64,000 nucleotides of DNA from assembly GCF_008580665.1 (NCBI RefSeq), contig NZ_BKDJ01000013.1, positions 28,935 through 92,934 of the forward strand, read 5' to 3'. Below the pieces are notes generated by a model, which did no database searches, was not told where the DNA came from, and saw nothing but the letters and a program-made list of their open reading frames with translations. Origin of the DNA: Zafaria cholistanensis. GTDB lineage: Bacteria; Actinomycetota; Actinomycetes; Actinomycetales; Micrococcaceae. How positions within the stretch are numbered: position 1 is the stretch's first letter; every line of letters starts with the position of its first letter. Made by a program: the position numbers and the translations under genes. Below, one piece after another: positions 16,809 to 25,304 of the stretch.

Positions 16809-17437
16809 AGAATACCTACTCATTGAGGGACGGGTACGTTACCGCGGAACCGGCGCAACAGCATGTTTCCTTCGCAAATGGCGAACTAAACCTCGAACCC
16901 TTCGCCAAGTTCATCCGCCCCGCGCTGGGCATTACGGTTGCCTTCGACTGTGAACCATCGGGCCGTATCCACCGACTCCCCCTCAAAGCCCGGCGGCAAG
17001 GAGTCGCAGCAGGACTGCCCACAGGCAACCAGGCCCTGGACGAGTCCCTAAGTTTAGGCCAGCGAGGTCGCAGTCGGCGGGGCCGCGGGACAGTGTCCAC
17101 GTATTCCGGAAACACGTGCATCGTCGATCACCGGTCCCTCCCCGGAATGTCCATGGCGTGCTAGCACTACGGGCCGGGGCATCGGGGCACTGCCGGCCAG
17201 TGGCCCGGCTCTGGCATTGCAGCGGTCAGCCGCGGCTTTACCAGCACGGAAAACTAGCCGCCTAGCGGGGGCGCTGGTCCGGAGCGCACGAGCGGCGTCT
17301 TGGAACCGCTGAAGGGATGCAAGACAATCGGTCGATTCACCCCGGAACTTGGGCAATTGTCGAGCTGCCTGGCGGGATCAAAGCCTTCTCCCGCAGCGCC
17401 TTTTCTCCATCCAGACGAACGCCCGGGCGGTTCCATA

Positions 17438-17483
17438 TGCACTGCAAATGCTCGCCTGCTCCGCTGCTTTACCGCACAAATGA
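17438..17483. repeat. 46-bp dispersed repeat, copy A
   Basis: By eye this segment aligns without gaps to 59358-59403 at 38 of 46 positions. It starts TGCACTGCAAATGCTCGCC and shares the central GCTCCGCTG. Both copies are intergenic and on the same strand. Confidence 0.55.
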
Positions 17484-17571
17484 CGTTGCTATTAGCTGTT
17501 AGTTGCAGCGTCATGCACGACCCGGCCTGCTGGGAATCCTGTCCCGGGGCTGCAAACCCACTGGCCGTGTT

Positions 17572-18555
17572 TCAGTTCTGGATAGAGCGACGCGTTTCCC
17601 CAGGAGGGTAACCGTCGCTGCGTTGTCCCTTATGACTCAACCAGGATCGTCGATGGCTTGGACGCCCAAGGATAGGGCGGACGCTGACCACAACGTTGCT
17701 CAGAACAATAATTCCTATTCCTGCCAATTCCTGGACGTTGAGTGTCTGCCCGAGCATGACCCAGCCTGCCGCGGCGGCCCATACCGGGCTGATGCTCATA
17801 AATATTCCGAAGAGGGAAGCGGAGACCCTGCGGAGAGCGAGGAGATCAGCAGCGTATGGGACCGCGGATGCGAGAACTCCGCAGGCCAGGGCGAGGCCCA
17901 AGGCAGCGTATCCCGGAGGGTGCAGGACGAACCATACGGCCGCCATCGGCCCCCACACGCACGCTGAGAGCAGGTTCGCGGCTGATGTTCCCTGCAAGCC
18001 GGGCATGCGTCGCCCAACCGTCCGGTTCAGCAGGATGTAGGCGGCCCAGCAGACGGCGGCCAACAGCGCCAGTCCAATACCCAGGAAATCGCTCGATGGC
18101 TCCGGGTGAGTGAGCACGAGGACGCCAGTCGCCGCCGCCAAGGCGCATGCGATGTCGAGAAATCGACGAGATGCACAAACGGCCACAGCCAAAGGGCCCA
18201 GGAATTCCAAGGTCACCGCGAGCCCAAGGCCGATGCGCTCTACTGCGCTGTAGAGGCTCAGATTCATTGCCCCGAAGATGAAGGCGAGGCTGGCAACGGG
18301 CCACCACTCGTGGCGGGTCATCGTACGGAAATTCGGGCGGGCTAGAGCCGACAAAACAACGGCGCTTATAAGTTGGCGAACCGCCACCACGCCCAAGGGG
18401 CCCATGGAGGGAAAGGCGAGTGCGCCGGCTGCAGCTCCCGTTTGCGCGCAGGCCGAACTGGCGAACATTGTGGCAATGCCCGCCACATGATCGCGCTTGG
18501 TTCGGGCCGTCGAGGAGAAGCCGCCATCGACATCGGGCTGCACCTGCGTGGGCAT
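17572..18555 (-). CDS. EamA (DMT) family transporter, RhtA-like
   Basis: Ten-helix drug/metabolite transporter, about 327 residues, with two EamA repeats. Segments such as GLAVTLEFLGPLAVAV and FGIFMSISPVWAAAAGWVMLGQ resemble the RhtA threonine/homoserine exporter branch. I chose ATG 18553-18555 with GGAAGG six bases upstream; the frame stays open to 18615. It is the last minus-strand gene after the amino acid ABC operon and the microprotein gene, so amino acid efflux is a fair guess. Confidence 0.9.
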   Translation of the reverse strand: MPTQVQPDVDGGFSSTARTKRDHVAGIATMFASSACAQTGAAAGALAFPSMGPLGVVAVRQLISAVVLSALARPNFRTMTRHEWWPVASLAFIFGAMNLSLYSAVERIGLGLAVTLEFLGPLAVAVCASRRFLDIACALAAATGVLVLTHPEPSSDFLGIGLALLAAVCWAAYILLNRTVGRRMPGLQGTSAANLLSACVWGPMAAVWFVLHPPGYAALGLALACGVLASAVPYAADLLALRRVSASLFGIFMSISPVWAAAAGWVMLGQTLNVQELAGIGIIVLSNVVVSVRPILGRPSHRRSWLSHKGQRSDGYPPGETRRSIQN

Positions 18556-18754
18556 CAGGAACCTTCCTCGCATCTGACACGGGAGTTCTTTCCTGACCCG
18601 ATGGCTAAGAGCCATAAGTTCATTTGAAGTCCTGGTTAACGGCTCGCACGCGCAGGGTTTGTGTCATTTCCTATCACTTCCGTTGACAGATGGCATCCAT
18701 TGCGGCGCTTCCGGGCTGACCGGCCCTGGCCTCAGACGGGGTCCCACCGGGACG

Positions 18755-18874
18755 TTAGTCCGTCTCGGCTCCAGTGCAGTAGATACAGGTAGGGCCGCAG
18801 TTGTCGTCAAGCTCCACGGAGCTGTTCTCCGCAGCTGCCTGTGTTGCCGGGGCGTTCTGCATTATTGCGCTCAT
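18755..18874 (-). CDS. 39-residue Cys-rich microprotein, unknown family
   Basis: An ATG at 18872-18874 with AGGGA eight bases upstream opens a 39-codon frame that ends in TAA, 17 bases after the stop of the preceding ABC permease gene and on the same strand. The N-terminal half is Ala/Gln/Asn/Ser-rich; the C-terminal half is acidic and reads LDDNCGPTCIYCTGAETD, with cysteines at 26, 30 and 33 in a C-x3-C-x2-C pattern. There is no signal peptide or membrane segment. The layout (bland leader, acidic junction, short Cys/Thr core) resembles a RiPP precursor, but a metal-binding or redox microprotein or a regulatory leader peptide are also possible. No maturation enzyme is seen nearby. Confidence 0.65.
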   Translation of the reverse strand: MSAIMQNAPATQAAAENSSVELDDNCGPTCIYCTGAETD

Positions 18875-18891
18875 GTGGTTTTCCCTATCTT

Positions 18892-19548
18892 TCAGAGGTG
18901 CTTTGCAAGGTGCTTCTCGACACCTACGGACAACCAGGTGGCGGGAATGGAAATGGCCGCGTATATGGCTCCGGCAATGATGAAGAGGCTGAGGTAATTA
19001 AAGGATGAGGATCCTGCCGAGTATGCCTGGCTCATCAATTCGGGAACAGCGACCGAATAGGCCAAGGAGGTGGCCTGGAACAGCAGGACGGCGAATCCCA
19101 TCAGCGCGGGCAGGGCGATGCGAATTCCCTGAGGGATGGTGACGTAACGAAGGGTGTCCTGCTGACTCATTCCCAGGGCTTGAGCGCCTTCAATCTCGCC
19201 TCCGGGCACCGCTGCGAGTCCTCCGCGGATGTACTCGGCCATGTACGCCGATGCGGTCCACGTCAAGGCCAGCGTGGCGGAAGTAAAGGAGCTCAAGGTG
19301 ATGTCGGCGTTGGGGAGCCCGTAGTACATCAGCTGGAGCAGGACCAGAGCCGGTGCTCCGCGCCCGATTTCGACGAAGAACGTGGACGTCCAGCGGAAGG
19401 CCTTGTTCCTGGAAGTAATGCCCAAGGCGAAGACGAGGGCGAGGATGGTTCCGAACAACAGGCTTAGGCCGGTCAGGGCGAGGCTGATCCGCAGGCCACC
19501 GAGCAGCGCGGGCCCATAGTCGAGGATGTCTTGGAAGATAGTGTTCAT
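18892..19548 (-). CDS. Amino acid ABC transporter permease
   Basis: Polar amino acid (HisM/GlnP family) permease, 218 residues, five helices. The conserved EAA-type loop GGEIEGAQALGMSQQDTLRYVTIPQGIRIALPAL is clear. The ATG overlaps the upstream permease stop by four bases, so the two subunits are coupled. It forms a heterodimer with the next gene product in the inner membrane. Confidence 0.94.
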   Translation of the reverse strand: MNTIFQDILDYGPALLGGLRISLALTGLSLLFGTILALVFALGITSRNKAFRWTSTFFVEIGRGAPALVLLQLMYYGLPNADITLSSFTSATLALTWTASAYMAEYIRGGLAAVPGGEIEGAQALGMSQQDTLRYVTIPQGIRIALPALMGFAVLLFQATSLAYSVAVPELMSQAYSAGSSSFNYLSLFIIAGAIYAAISIPATWLSVGVEKHLAKHL

Positions 19549-20183
19549 CTGGCCACAGCCTTCCGCATCTTGATGTCGAGGTTTCGGGACAGCATGCCAA
19601 TGGGCATGCTCAGCATGATGTAAACGGCAGCGGCGATGAAATACACCGTGATCCCCTGCCCGGAGGTGCGGGCGCTCTGCTGGGTGAGGTATACGATCTC
19701 CGCGACGCCGATGGTGGACACGATGGAGGAGTCCTTGAGCAGGCCGATCGCGTAGGTGGTGAAGCCGGGAATGGCCACGCGAAGGCCTTGCGGGCCGATG
19801 ACTTTGCTCCACATCGTGAACCGGTCCAGCCCGAGAGCCTCACTGGCTTCCCACTGACCGGCCTTGATGCCGCCCAGGGCCCCGCGGAAGATCTCCGTCA
19901 GGTACGCCCCTGCGACCACGCCCAGACCGATGACACCGGCCCCGAAAGCGCTAAGCCTGAAGGAGCCGGCGCTGATTCCATAGAAGAGAAGGAACAGCCA
20001 CACCACCGGCGGGATACCTCTGAGGAGGTCGATAATTGCTCGAGTGAGGAAGCGGACGGCTGTCTTTCCGGAGCGAAGACCGGCGAGAAGGGGTAAGGCT
20101 ACGATACTGCCGATGCCGAGGGCAACGGCGGTGACCAGCAGCGTCATGGGCAGGCCGAGAGCAATGGCTTTGAGCAGTTCCAT
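19545..20183 (-). CDS. Amino acid ABC transporter permease
   Basis: Second HisQ/GlnP-family permease, 212 residues, with RGIPPVVWLFLLFYG and the EAA loop AGQWEASEALGLDRFTMWSKVIGPQGLRVAIP. Starts three bases after the ATPase stop and overlaps the following permease by four bases. Both permeases are separate from the binding protein, the usual layout for basic or polar amino acid importers. Confidence 0.94.
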   Translation of the reverse strand: MELLKAIALGLPMTLLVTAVALGIGSIVALPLLAGLRSGKTAVRFLTRAIIDLLRGIPPVVWLFLLFYGISAGSFRLSAFGAGVIGLGVVAGAYLTEIFRGALGGIKAGQWEASEALGLDRFTMWSKVIGPQGLRVAIPGFTTYAIGLLKDSSIVSTIGVAEIVYLTQQSARTSGQGITVYFIAAAVYIMLSMPIGMLSRNLDIKMRKAVAR

Positions 20184-20186
20184 GCC

Positions 20187-20969
20187 TCAGCGCTCCAGGA
20201 CCGCGCGCAGGAACCGGCGGGTACGTTCATGCTGTGGATCGCGCATGATCCGCTGCGGGTCTCCCTGTTCGATGATGCCTCCATCAGCCATGACTACCAG
20301 GGTGTCAGAGACGTTCTCGGCGAAGCCCATCTCGTGGGTGACGACGATCATGGTCATCCCGTCGGCGGCGAGTTCCTTCATCACCTCAAGGACTTCGACG
20401 CCCACTTCGGGGTCGAGCGCGGAGGTCGGTTCGTCAAACAACATCACCTCCGGTCCCAAAGCCAGGGCGCGGGCGATCGCGATGCGTTGCTGCTGGCCTC
20501 CCGAACACCGTGAGGGGTACTGCTTGGCCTTATCCGCCAGTCCCATACGGGCCAGGAGCTCCATGGACTTGGTGTCCGCCTCCTCGCGGCTGCGCCCAAG
20601 GATGCGTTGCTGGGGAAGACTGATGTTGCGCAGCACGGTCATGTGGGGGAAAAGGTTGAAGTGCTGGAAGACCATCCCGGCACTGCGCCGCAGTGGTGCC
20701 AGGGCCTTGGCAGAGATCGCCTTGGAGGCATCGATGCGATGGCTGCAGATCTCGATTTGCCCCCTGTCGGGCCGTTCGAGCAGGTTCATGCAGCGAAGGA
20801 GCGTGGATTTGCCGGCTCCGGACGGACCGATGAGGGCCGTCACGGTCCCCGGGGCAACTTCCAGGGAGACGTCACGGAGGACCACATGATCCCCATAGGC
20901 CTTGGCCAGGTTGGTCACCCTAACCGCTGTTTGTCCTGTAGTGAGGGGGTCCGTTGCGATGCTTTGCAT
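20187..20969 (-). CDS. Amino acid ABC transporter ATP-binding protein
   Basis: GlnQ/HisP-type ATPase of 260 residues: Walker [10 protein letters not shown] near residue 50, Q-loop [15 protein letters not shown], signature CSGGQQQR, Walker [15 protein letters not shown] and the H-loop [10 protein letters not shown] chose ATG 20967-20969 with AAAGGA nine bases upstream. Operon order is binding protein, mu-crystallin-like reductase, ATPase, permease, permease, microprotein. Confidence 0.96.
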   Translation of the reverse strand: MQSIATDPLTTGQTAVRVTNLAKAYGDHVVLRDVSLEVAPGTVTALIGPSGAGKSTLLRCMNLLERPDRGQIEICSHRIDASKAISAKALAPLRRSAGMVFQHFNLFPHMTVLRNISLPQQRILGRSREEADTKSMELLARMGLADKAKQYPSRCSGGQQQRIAIARALALGPEVMLFDEPTSALDPEVGVEVLEVMKELAADGMTMIVVTHEMGFAENVSDTLVVMADGGIIEQGDPQRIMRDPQHERTRRFLRAVLER

Positions 20970-20991
20970 TTCCGGGAGTCCTTTCGATGGG

Positions 20992-21981
20992 TCACTGGGC
21001 TGAAGTGCCGGTTTCGGGGAACCGGCGGCGGTAAATGGCAGCCGCGATGGCAAGGTCCTGCCAGGGCATCCCCGTGGTCTTAAATACGGTCGGTTGCTCC
21101 CCTTGGGCCTGCTGGATGTCCCGATGCAGCTGGGCCAGAGTCAGCAGGCTGCGTGCATCGGTCACTCCATGGGCGACAGCGTCTATCACTTCCCCGGCCT
21201 CCGTGAGTGCGGTCCTGGACGACTCGACGCAGATGCGGGCCCTGGCCATCAGGTCCCGATCGAGTTCCCTGCTGCCGGGCTCATGGGAGCCGGTGGCGAC
21301 CACGGTGACTCCGGGCCGTACCGATGCACCCGCAAACAGCGGCACGGGCGAGGCCGTACAGCAGACGGTGATGTCCGCTCCGCTGACCAGTTCATCTGCC
21401 TCGTCCAGGCCATGCGCCGTTGCCTGGAGTCCAAGTTCCTCCCCGGCCCGGGTCGCAAGGCTCCGGGCAGCTGCACGGCGGCGCGCAACGACGGCCACCC
21501 TCCGTACCCCGAAGACGGCATGGAAGAGCCGGATGTGTTCCCATGCCTGGACTCCGGCTCCAAAGACGAGGATCTGCGGGATGTCCCGGTGTCCCAGCAG
21601 CCTCAAGCCGAGGGCCGAGACCGCGGGGGTGCGCAGCCTGGTCAGTGCGGCACCGTCGATGACCGCGGCCGGTCGCTGGGCATCCCCTGCAAAGAGGACG
21701 TAGACGCCTTGGATGTCGGGCCGGCCCCGGGACGGGTTGCCGGGCGTGAGCGTGAGGATCTTGGTTCCTGCATAGTTTTCCGCCGCTGCCGGCATTTGCA
21801 GCAGTTGACCGTGGGGTGTCTCCAGGCGAGTCCGGATACCGTCGAGTTCAGGGTCCAGGCCGGAAGACAATGCGTCACTGAGGGCTTTGACTGCGGCCGA
21901 GGCCGGCAGTTCCATGACCTGTTCGGATCCGAGCACGGCGAGGGAAAGGTCAGCGAGGTGCAGGGCAGCGTTGGCGGGCAC
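20992..21981 (-). CDS. Ornithine cyclodeaminase/mu-crystallin family protein (ketimine reductase candidate)
   Basis: Rossmann-fold enzyme of about 329 residues. The N-terminal substrate lobe is followed by [15 protein letters not shown], the NAD(P) motif of the family, and by [18 protein letters not shown]. Members are ornithine cyclodeaminases or imine reductases; mammalian mu-crystallin reduces delta-1-piperideine-2-carboxylate to L-pipecolate. The position between the binding protein and the ATPase of an amino acid importer, across from pipecolate oxidation genes, favours a ketimine reductase role, an inference. I place the start at GTG 21979-21981, with GAAGGA seven bases upstream. Confidence 0.88.
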   Translation of the reverse strand: MPANAALHLADLSLAVLGSEQVMELPASAAVKALSDALSSGLDPELDGIRTRLETPHGQLLQMPAAAENYAGTKILTLTPGNPSRGRPDIQGVYVLFAGDAQRPAAVIDGAALTRLRTPAVSALGLRLLGHRDIPQILVFGAGVQAWEHIRLFHAVFGVRRVAVVARRRAAARSLATRAGEELGLQATAHGLDEADELVSGADITVCCTASPVPLFAGASVRPGVTVVATGSHEPGSRELDRDLMARARICVESSRTALTEAGEVIDAVAHGVTDARSLLTLAQLHRDIQQAQGEQPTVFKTTGMPWQDLAIAAAIYRRRFPETGTSAQ

Positions 21982-22054
21982 GGCATGGTCCTTCAAGTTG
22001 GGAGGGAAGGGGTCGGTTCCCGGGCCGCGGACGCCTGCCCGGGAACCGGCAGGG

Positions 22055-22897
22055 TTAGCCAATGAGCCGTGGCGCGCCCGTCTCCGCACCGGACTCGGGA
22101 AGCCCGGCCCCCGTAAGGGCGGAACCGATCGTGCCGTCGGATTTCATCGAGGCGATGGCCTCATCCAAGGCCGCACCCAGGGCATTGTTGGACTTGATGT
22201 AGGGGAAGGTGATTTGGGCCGGTTCCTTGGAAGCCTTCACGCGCGCATCCGGCTTGACGGCCACCACCTTGTACTTGGCATCGTTTTTGTACATTTCGAC
22301 GGCGGACCCGTAGCTGTCGATACCGGTGTCGATACGGCCGGTCTTCAAATCGGCCTGCATTTCCACTGCGGACGGGTAAATGGTCAGCTTGTCGCCCAGA
22401 AGCGTTTTCAGGTCGGGCACCCAGAGGTAGCCGTCCACCGTGCCCACCTTGCGGGCTTCCAGGGCGGGGATCTGGTCAATGCCTTCAGCGCTGATGGTGG
22501 CCATCTCGTCGGTGTAGACCGGCGCGGTGAGTCCGACGACCTTGTCCCTTTCAGCCGTCCGGTAAAAGGCCCCGAGGGCCACATCCGCCCGGTTGGACTG
22601 GACCGCAGGGATCGCGCCGGCGTACGAGGTAGGTTCTGCCTTGATCTCCAGGCAGTTTCGCTTGGCAAATTCCTTGATCAGCTCTCCGTCCACGCCTGCC
22701 AGCTCGTTGCCCGCATAAGTGGAGAACGGTGGGAGTTCAGGGACAGCGACCGTAAGGGTGCCGGCAGTCAGGGTCTCAAACGTGGCGGCGGGCTTGCAGT
22801 CAGCGGCGACCGTTTTGGCAGTCCCGCTGCCGCACGCGGTCATGGCGGAGAGGACAAGCGCGCCGAGCGCCGCAGTGGTGAGGAAAGACTTCTTCAT
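22055..22897 (-). CDS. Amino acid ABC transporter substrate-binding lipoprotein
   Basis: Extracytoplasmic solute-binding protein (SBP_bac_3 fold), 280 residues. The signal MKKSFLTTAALGALVLSAM runs into the lipobox TAC-GSG, giving a lipid anchor. The mature part has typical LTVAVPELPPFSTYAGNELAGVDGEL and a hinge with IPAVQSNRADVALGAFYRTAER. First gene of the import operon. The ligand is probably a cationic or cyclic amino acid (lysine, ornithine, pipecolate) judging from neighbours; the sequence alone cannot say. Confidence 0.93.
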   Translation of the reverse strand: MKKSFLTTAALGALVLSAMTACGSGTAKTVAADCKPAATFETLTAGTLTVAVPELPPFSTYAGNELAGVDGELIKEFAKRNCLEIKAEPTSYAGAIPAVQSNRADVALGAFYRTAERDKVVGLTAPVYTDEMATISAEGIDQIPALEARKVGTVDGYLWVPDLKTLLGDKLTIYPSAVEMQADLKTGRIDTGIDSYGSAVEMYKNDAKYKVVAVKPDARVKASKEPAQITFPYIKSNNALGAALDEAIASMKSDGTIGSALTGAGLPESGAETGAPRLIG

Positions 22898-22932
22898 GGA
22901 CGAGATCCTCTGCTGGGAAGGAAGTGTGATAT

Positions 22933-22951
22933 ACAACACTTAATCGGTTGT
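22933..22951. promoter_or_regulatory. Candidate operator upstream of the ABC operon
   Basis: An inverted repeat ACAAC-N9-GTTGT sits 36 bases upstream of the binding-protein start, inside an AT-rich patch (ATATACAACACTTAATCGG). The adjacent divergent GntR gene is the likely binder. The word TGTAATCCAT occurs upstream of both the GntR gene (inverted, about 23115-23124) and the oxidase gene (about 23989-23998). Confidence 0.4.
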
Positions 22952-23145
22952 CGATTACTAATAACAGATCACCGCCGCCTCAATGTCAAGGTAAAAGTTT
23001 TCTGTGACGGCCCGAGATTGCGAGGGTATTTCCGCCACGTTTCAGCACCTGCCGCTTAGGTCCAAAAGGACCACTGCGACTCTCTGCTGGCAGGAAGGCC
23101 GTGGACTGACGGACAATGGATTACACACGACTATGGGAGGAAAAT

Positions 23146-23826
23146 ATGGCGTCTATCTCAGCCTTAGGTGGCCACGTTGACGCGTCGGCCCTCCGACACC
23201 TGACCCTGAAGGATTCGGCAGAAGAAATCGTTCGCCGCGCACTCCTGAGCGGCTCCATGAAGCCCGGGGAGATCTATTCGGCCAACAGCCTCTCCGCCCA
23301 GCTCGGCGTATCCAACAGCCCCACCAGAGAAGCCATGATGGCCTTGGCCGGCAAGGGACTCCTCGAAGTCGTGCGCAACCGCGGCTTCCGGGTCGTGGAG
23401 ATGAGCGACCGGGACAAGCAGGAGGTCTACGACCTCCGCCTGCTCATCGAGGTTGAGGCCGTCCGCCGGGTGGCGGCAGCCGGCGTTGACCAGTCGGAGG
23501 CACTGGTCCTGAAAAACCTGACCGAGAAGACCATCGAAACCGCGGGCACTGAGGACATGCTGGAATACCTGGAAGCGGACCAGGCCTTCCACTGCCACCT
23601 GGTGGGACTATTGGGCAACCGCCGCTGGCTGGCGATCGTCGAAAACCTCCGGGACCAGTCCCGGATCACCGGCTCGTACCACCTCAAGGAGCGCGGCATG
23701 CTCATGAGCAGTGCCGAAGAACACCGGGGCATCATTGAGGCCGTCCTTGCGGGCGACGACCGCCGCGCCGCGGAACTGATGACCCGCCACCTCGATTACG
23801 CCCGTCCCGATAGCGGGACGGCATAA
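23146..23826 (+). CDS. FCD-type GntR family transcriptional regulator
   Basis: A 226-residue regulator with a winged-helix domain (AEEIVRRALLSGSMKPGEIYSANSLSAQLGVSNSPTREAMMALAGKGL) and a C-terminal FCD sensor domain (YDLRLLIEVEAVRRVA, ADQAFHCHLVGLLGN, EEHRGIIEAVLAGDDRRAAELMTRHL). The ATG at 23146 has GGGAGG five bases upstream; a start at 23116 is less likely. Placed between the minus-strand import operon and the plus-strand catabolic genes, it most likely controls both. Terminated by a strong hairpin. Confidence 0.93.
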   Translation: MASISALGGHVDASALRHLTLKDSAEEIVRRALLSGSMKPGEIYSANSLSAQLGVSNSPTREAMMALAGKGLLEVVRNRGFRVVEMSDRDKQEVYDLRLLIEVEAVRRVAAAGVDQSEALVLKNLTEKTIETAGTEDMLEYLEADQAFHCHLVGLLGNRRWLAIVENLRDQSRITGSYHLKERGMLMSSAEEHRGIIEAVLAGDDRRAAELMTRHLDYARPDSGTA

Positions 23827-23844
23827 CCTCGCCTCCAGCCCCCG

Positions 23845-23878
23845 AGCCCGCCCTGCCCACCGGCAGGGCGGGCTTTTT
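23845..23878 (+). terminator. Intrinsic terminator of the GntR gene
   Basis: A 13-bp stem (AGCCCGCCCTGCC with GGCAGGGCGGGCT), 4-base loop and T5 tract lie 19 bases after the stop. Confidence 0.9.
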
Positions 23879-24064
23879 CGTTGCCCAATGTGACACTGCA
23901 GCGCATGCGACATTCCGCCTCGTGGCGGGCTGGTCTGAGGAATTGGCCTTACCCCCTTGACGGCCCGAGTGGGACCGGTCACCATATATGTAATCCATAA
24001 CCCATTACCGATTGCTTGTGGGCACGGTTTCAAGGCGCATAGAGCCCAGTTAGGAGACATCACC

Positions 24065-25255
24065 GTGGCAAACCAAGTCGTCCCCCTAGGCCTGAGCTAC
24101 GCCCCGTCCCAGCCGACGGAAGCCGAGGTCGTCATCATTGGAGGCGGCATCATGGGTGTCAGCACGGCCTGGCACCTCGCGGACCGCGGCGTAAAAAACA
24201 TCGTCATCCTTGATCAGGCCGAATTCGGCAGCGGTTCCTCCGCCAAGCCACTCGGCGGGGTGCGGGCCAACTTCTCGGACCCGGGCAACATCGTTTTGGG
24301 GCAGCGTTCGCTGGCCGAGTACGCCAACTTCCCCGAGAAGTTCGGGGCAGACATCGGCCTGCAGAACGTCGGTTACCTGTTCCTGTGCCGCTCGGCCAAC
24401 GAGGCCGAGGACTTGGCCAAGGCCACGGAGATCCAAAACTCCATGGGAGTCAACAGCCGCATGGTCTCCCCCGTCGAGGCGGCCGAAATCAACCCCCTGC
24501 TGGACCCGTCCGTACTCGTGGCCGCGTCGTTCTCCCCCAGCGACGGCTTCGCCGAGCCCGGCCTCGTAGTCCGGGCTTATATGGCGGCAGCCAAGGAAAA
24601 AGGCGTGACGTTCCTGAACCGCACGCAGGTCGTCGACATCCAGCGCAACGGCGGATCCATCGAATCGGTCACCACCAACCGAGGCACCATCCGCACCGGC
24701 GCCGTCGTCTGCTGTGCCGGAGCGTGGAGTGCCGGGATCGGCGCGATGGCAGGCGTCGACCTGCCGGTGACCCCGGTACGGCGGCTTATTGGCATGACCC
24801 GCCAGCAACCCCAGCCTTTCCCACGCGTGCCCTTCACGCTGGATTTGTCCACCACCATGTACTTCCACAACTACCTCAATGGCCTGCTCATCGGCATTTC
24901 CCACAAACAGGAGTCCGGCTTCTCCCGGGAGTTCAACTACGACTGGCTCCCCGAGTTCAATGCCGCTGCCTCAATCTGCGCCCCCGCGCTGGAAAACCCG
25001 GACCTGGAATGGGGCTGGGCAGGCCTGTATGAGAACACCCCGGACCACAACGCCCTCATTGGGCAGGCGCGCGAGCTGCCGGGCTTCTTCTACGCGACCG
25101 GTTTCTCCGGTCACGGCTTCCTGCAGGGACCCGCCGTGGGCGAACTCGTGGCCGACCTCTACCTGGACAAGCCCACTTTCCTCGACTCCTCCCATTTCTC
25201 GGCCGACCGCTTCCACGGGAGCGAAACAGCGCTGCGGGAAGTCAACATCATCTGA
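24065..25255 (+). CDS. FAD-dependent amino acid oxidoreductase (L-pipecolate oxidase candidate)
   Basis: DAO-family flavoprotein of 396 residues, similar to sarcosine oxidase beta subunits. The FAD motif VVIIGGGIMGVSTAWHLADRG is near residue 22; GSGSSAKPLGGVRANFSDP and the C-terminal FYATGFSGHGFLQGPAVGELVADL are typical. The GTG start has TAGGAG eight bases upstream. First gene of a plus-strand run with an aminoadipate semialdehyde dehydrogenase and HglS, the arrangement expected for AmaA, which oxidises L-pipecolate to piperideine-6-carboxylate in Pseudomonas. Oxidation of another secondary amine such as proline or sarcosine cannot be excluded. Confidence 0.85.
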   Translation: MANQVVPLGLSYAPSQPTEAEVVIIGGGIMGVSTAWHLADRGVKNIVILDQAEFGSGSSAKPLGGVRANFSDPGNIVLGQRSLAEYANFPEKFGADIGLQNVGYLFLCRSANEAEDLAKATEIQNSMGVNSRMVSPVEAAEINPLLDPSVLVAASFSPSDGFAEPGLVVRAYMAAAKEKGVTFLNRTQVVDIQRNGGSIESVTTNRGTIRTGAVVCCAGAWSAGIGAMAGVDLPVTPVRRLIGMTRQQPQPFPRVPFTLDLSTTMYFHNYLNGLLIGISHKQESGFSREFNYDWLPEFNAAASICAPALENPDLEWGWAGLYENTPDHNALIGQARELPGFFYATGFSGHGFLQGPAVGELVADLYLDKPTFLDSSHFSADRFHGSETALREVNII

Positions 25256-25304
25256 CCCGCCCGATCCAGGCATCGAAACACCGCACCAGAAAGGAACCAT
25301 CTCC

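Larger units (their letters stand above)
16304..17571. other. Gene-poor, lower-GC stretch with no convincing CDS
   Basis: About 1.27 kb in which frames are short, lack ribosome sites and show no codon bias. A 15-codon frame at 16549 has a good AAGGAG but stops at once, possibly the start of a decayed gene. The region carries a GGCAGA microsatellite (16781-16808) and one copy of a 46-bp dispersed repeat (17438-17483). I interpret it as degenerate DNA within the accessory segment. Confidence 0.5.

Noticed and set aside
18755..18874. Radical SAM enzyme fragment because of C-x3-C-x2-C
   Set aside because: The peptide is only 39 residues with its own start and stop and no flanking SAM-binding sequence, so the motif match is not evidence for that family.
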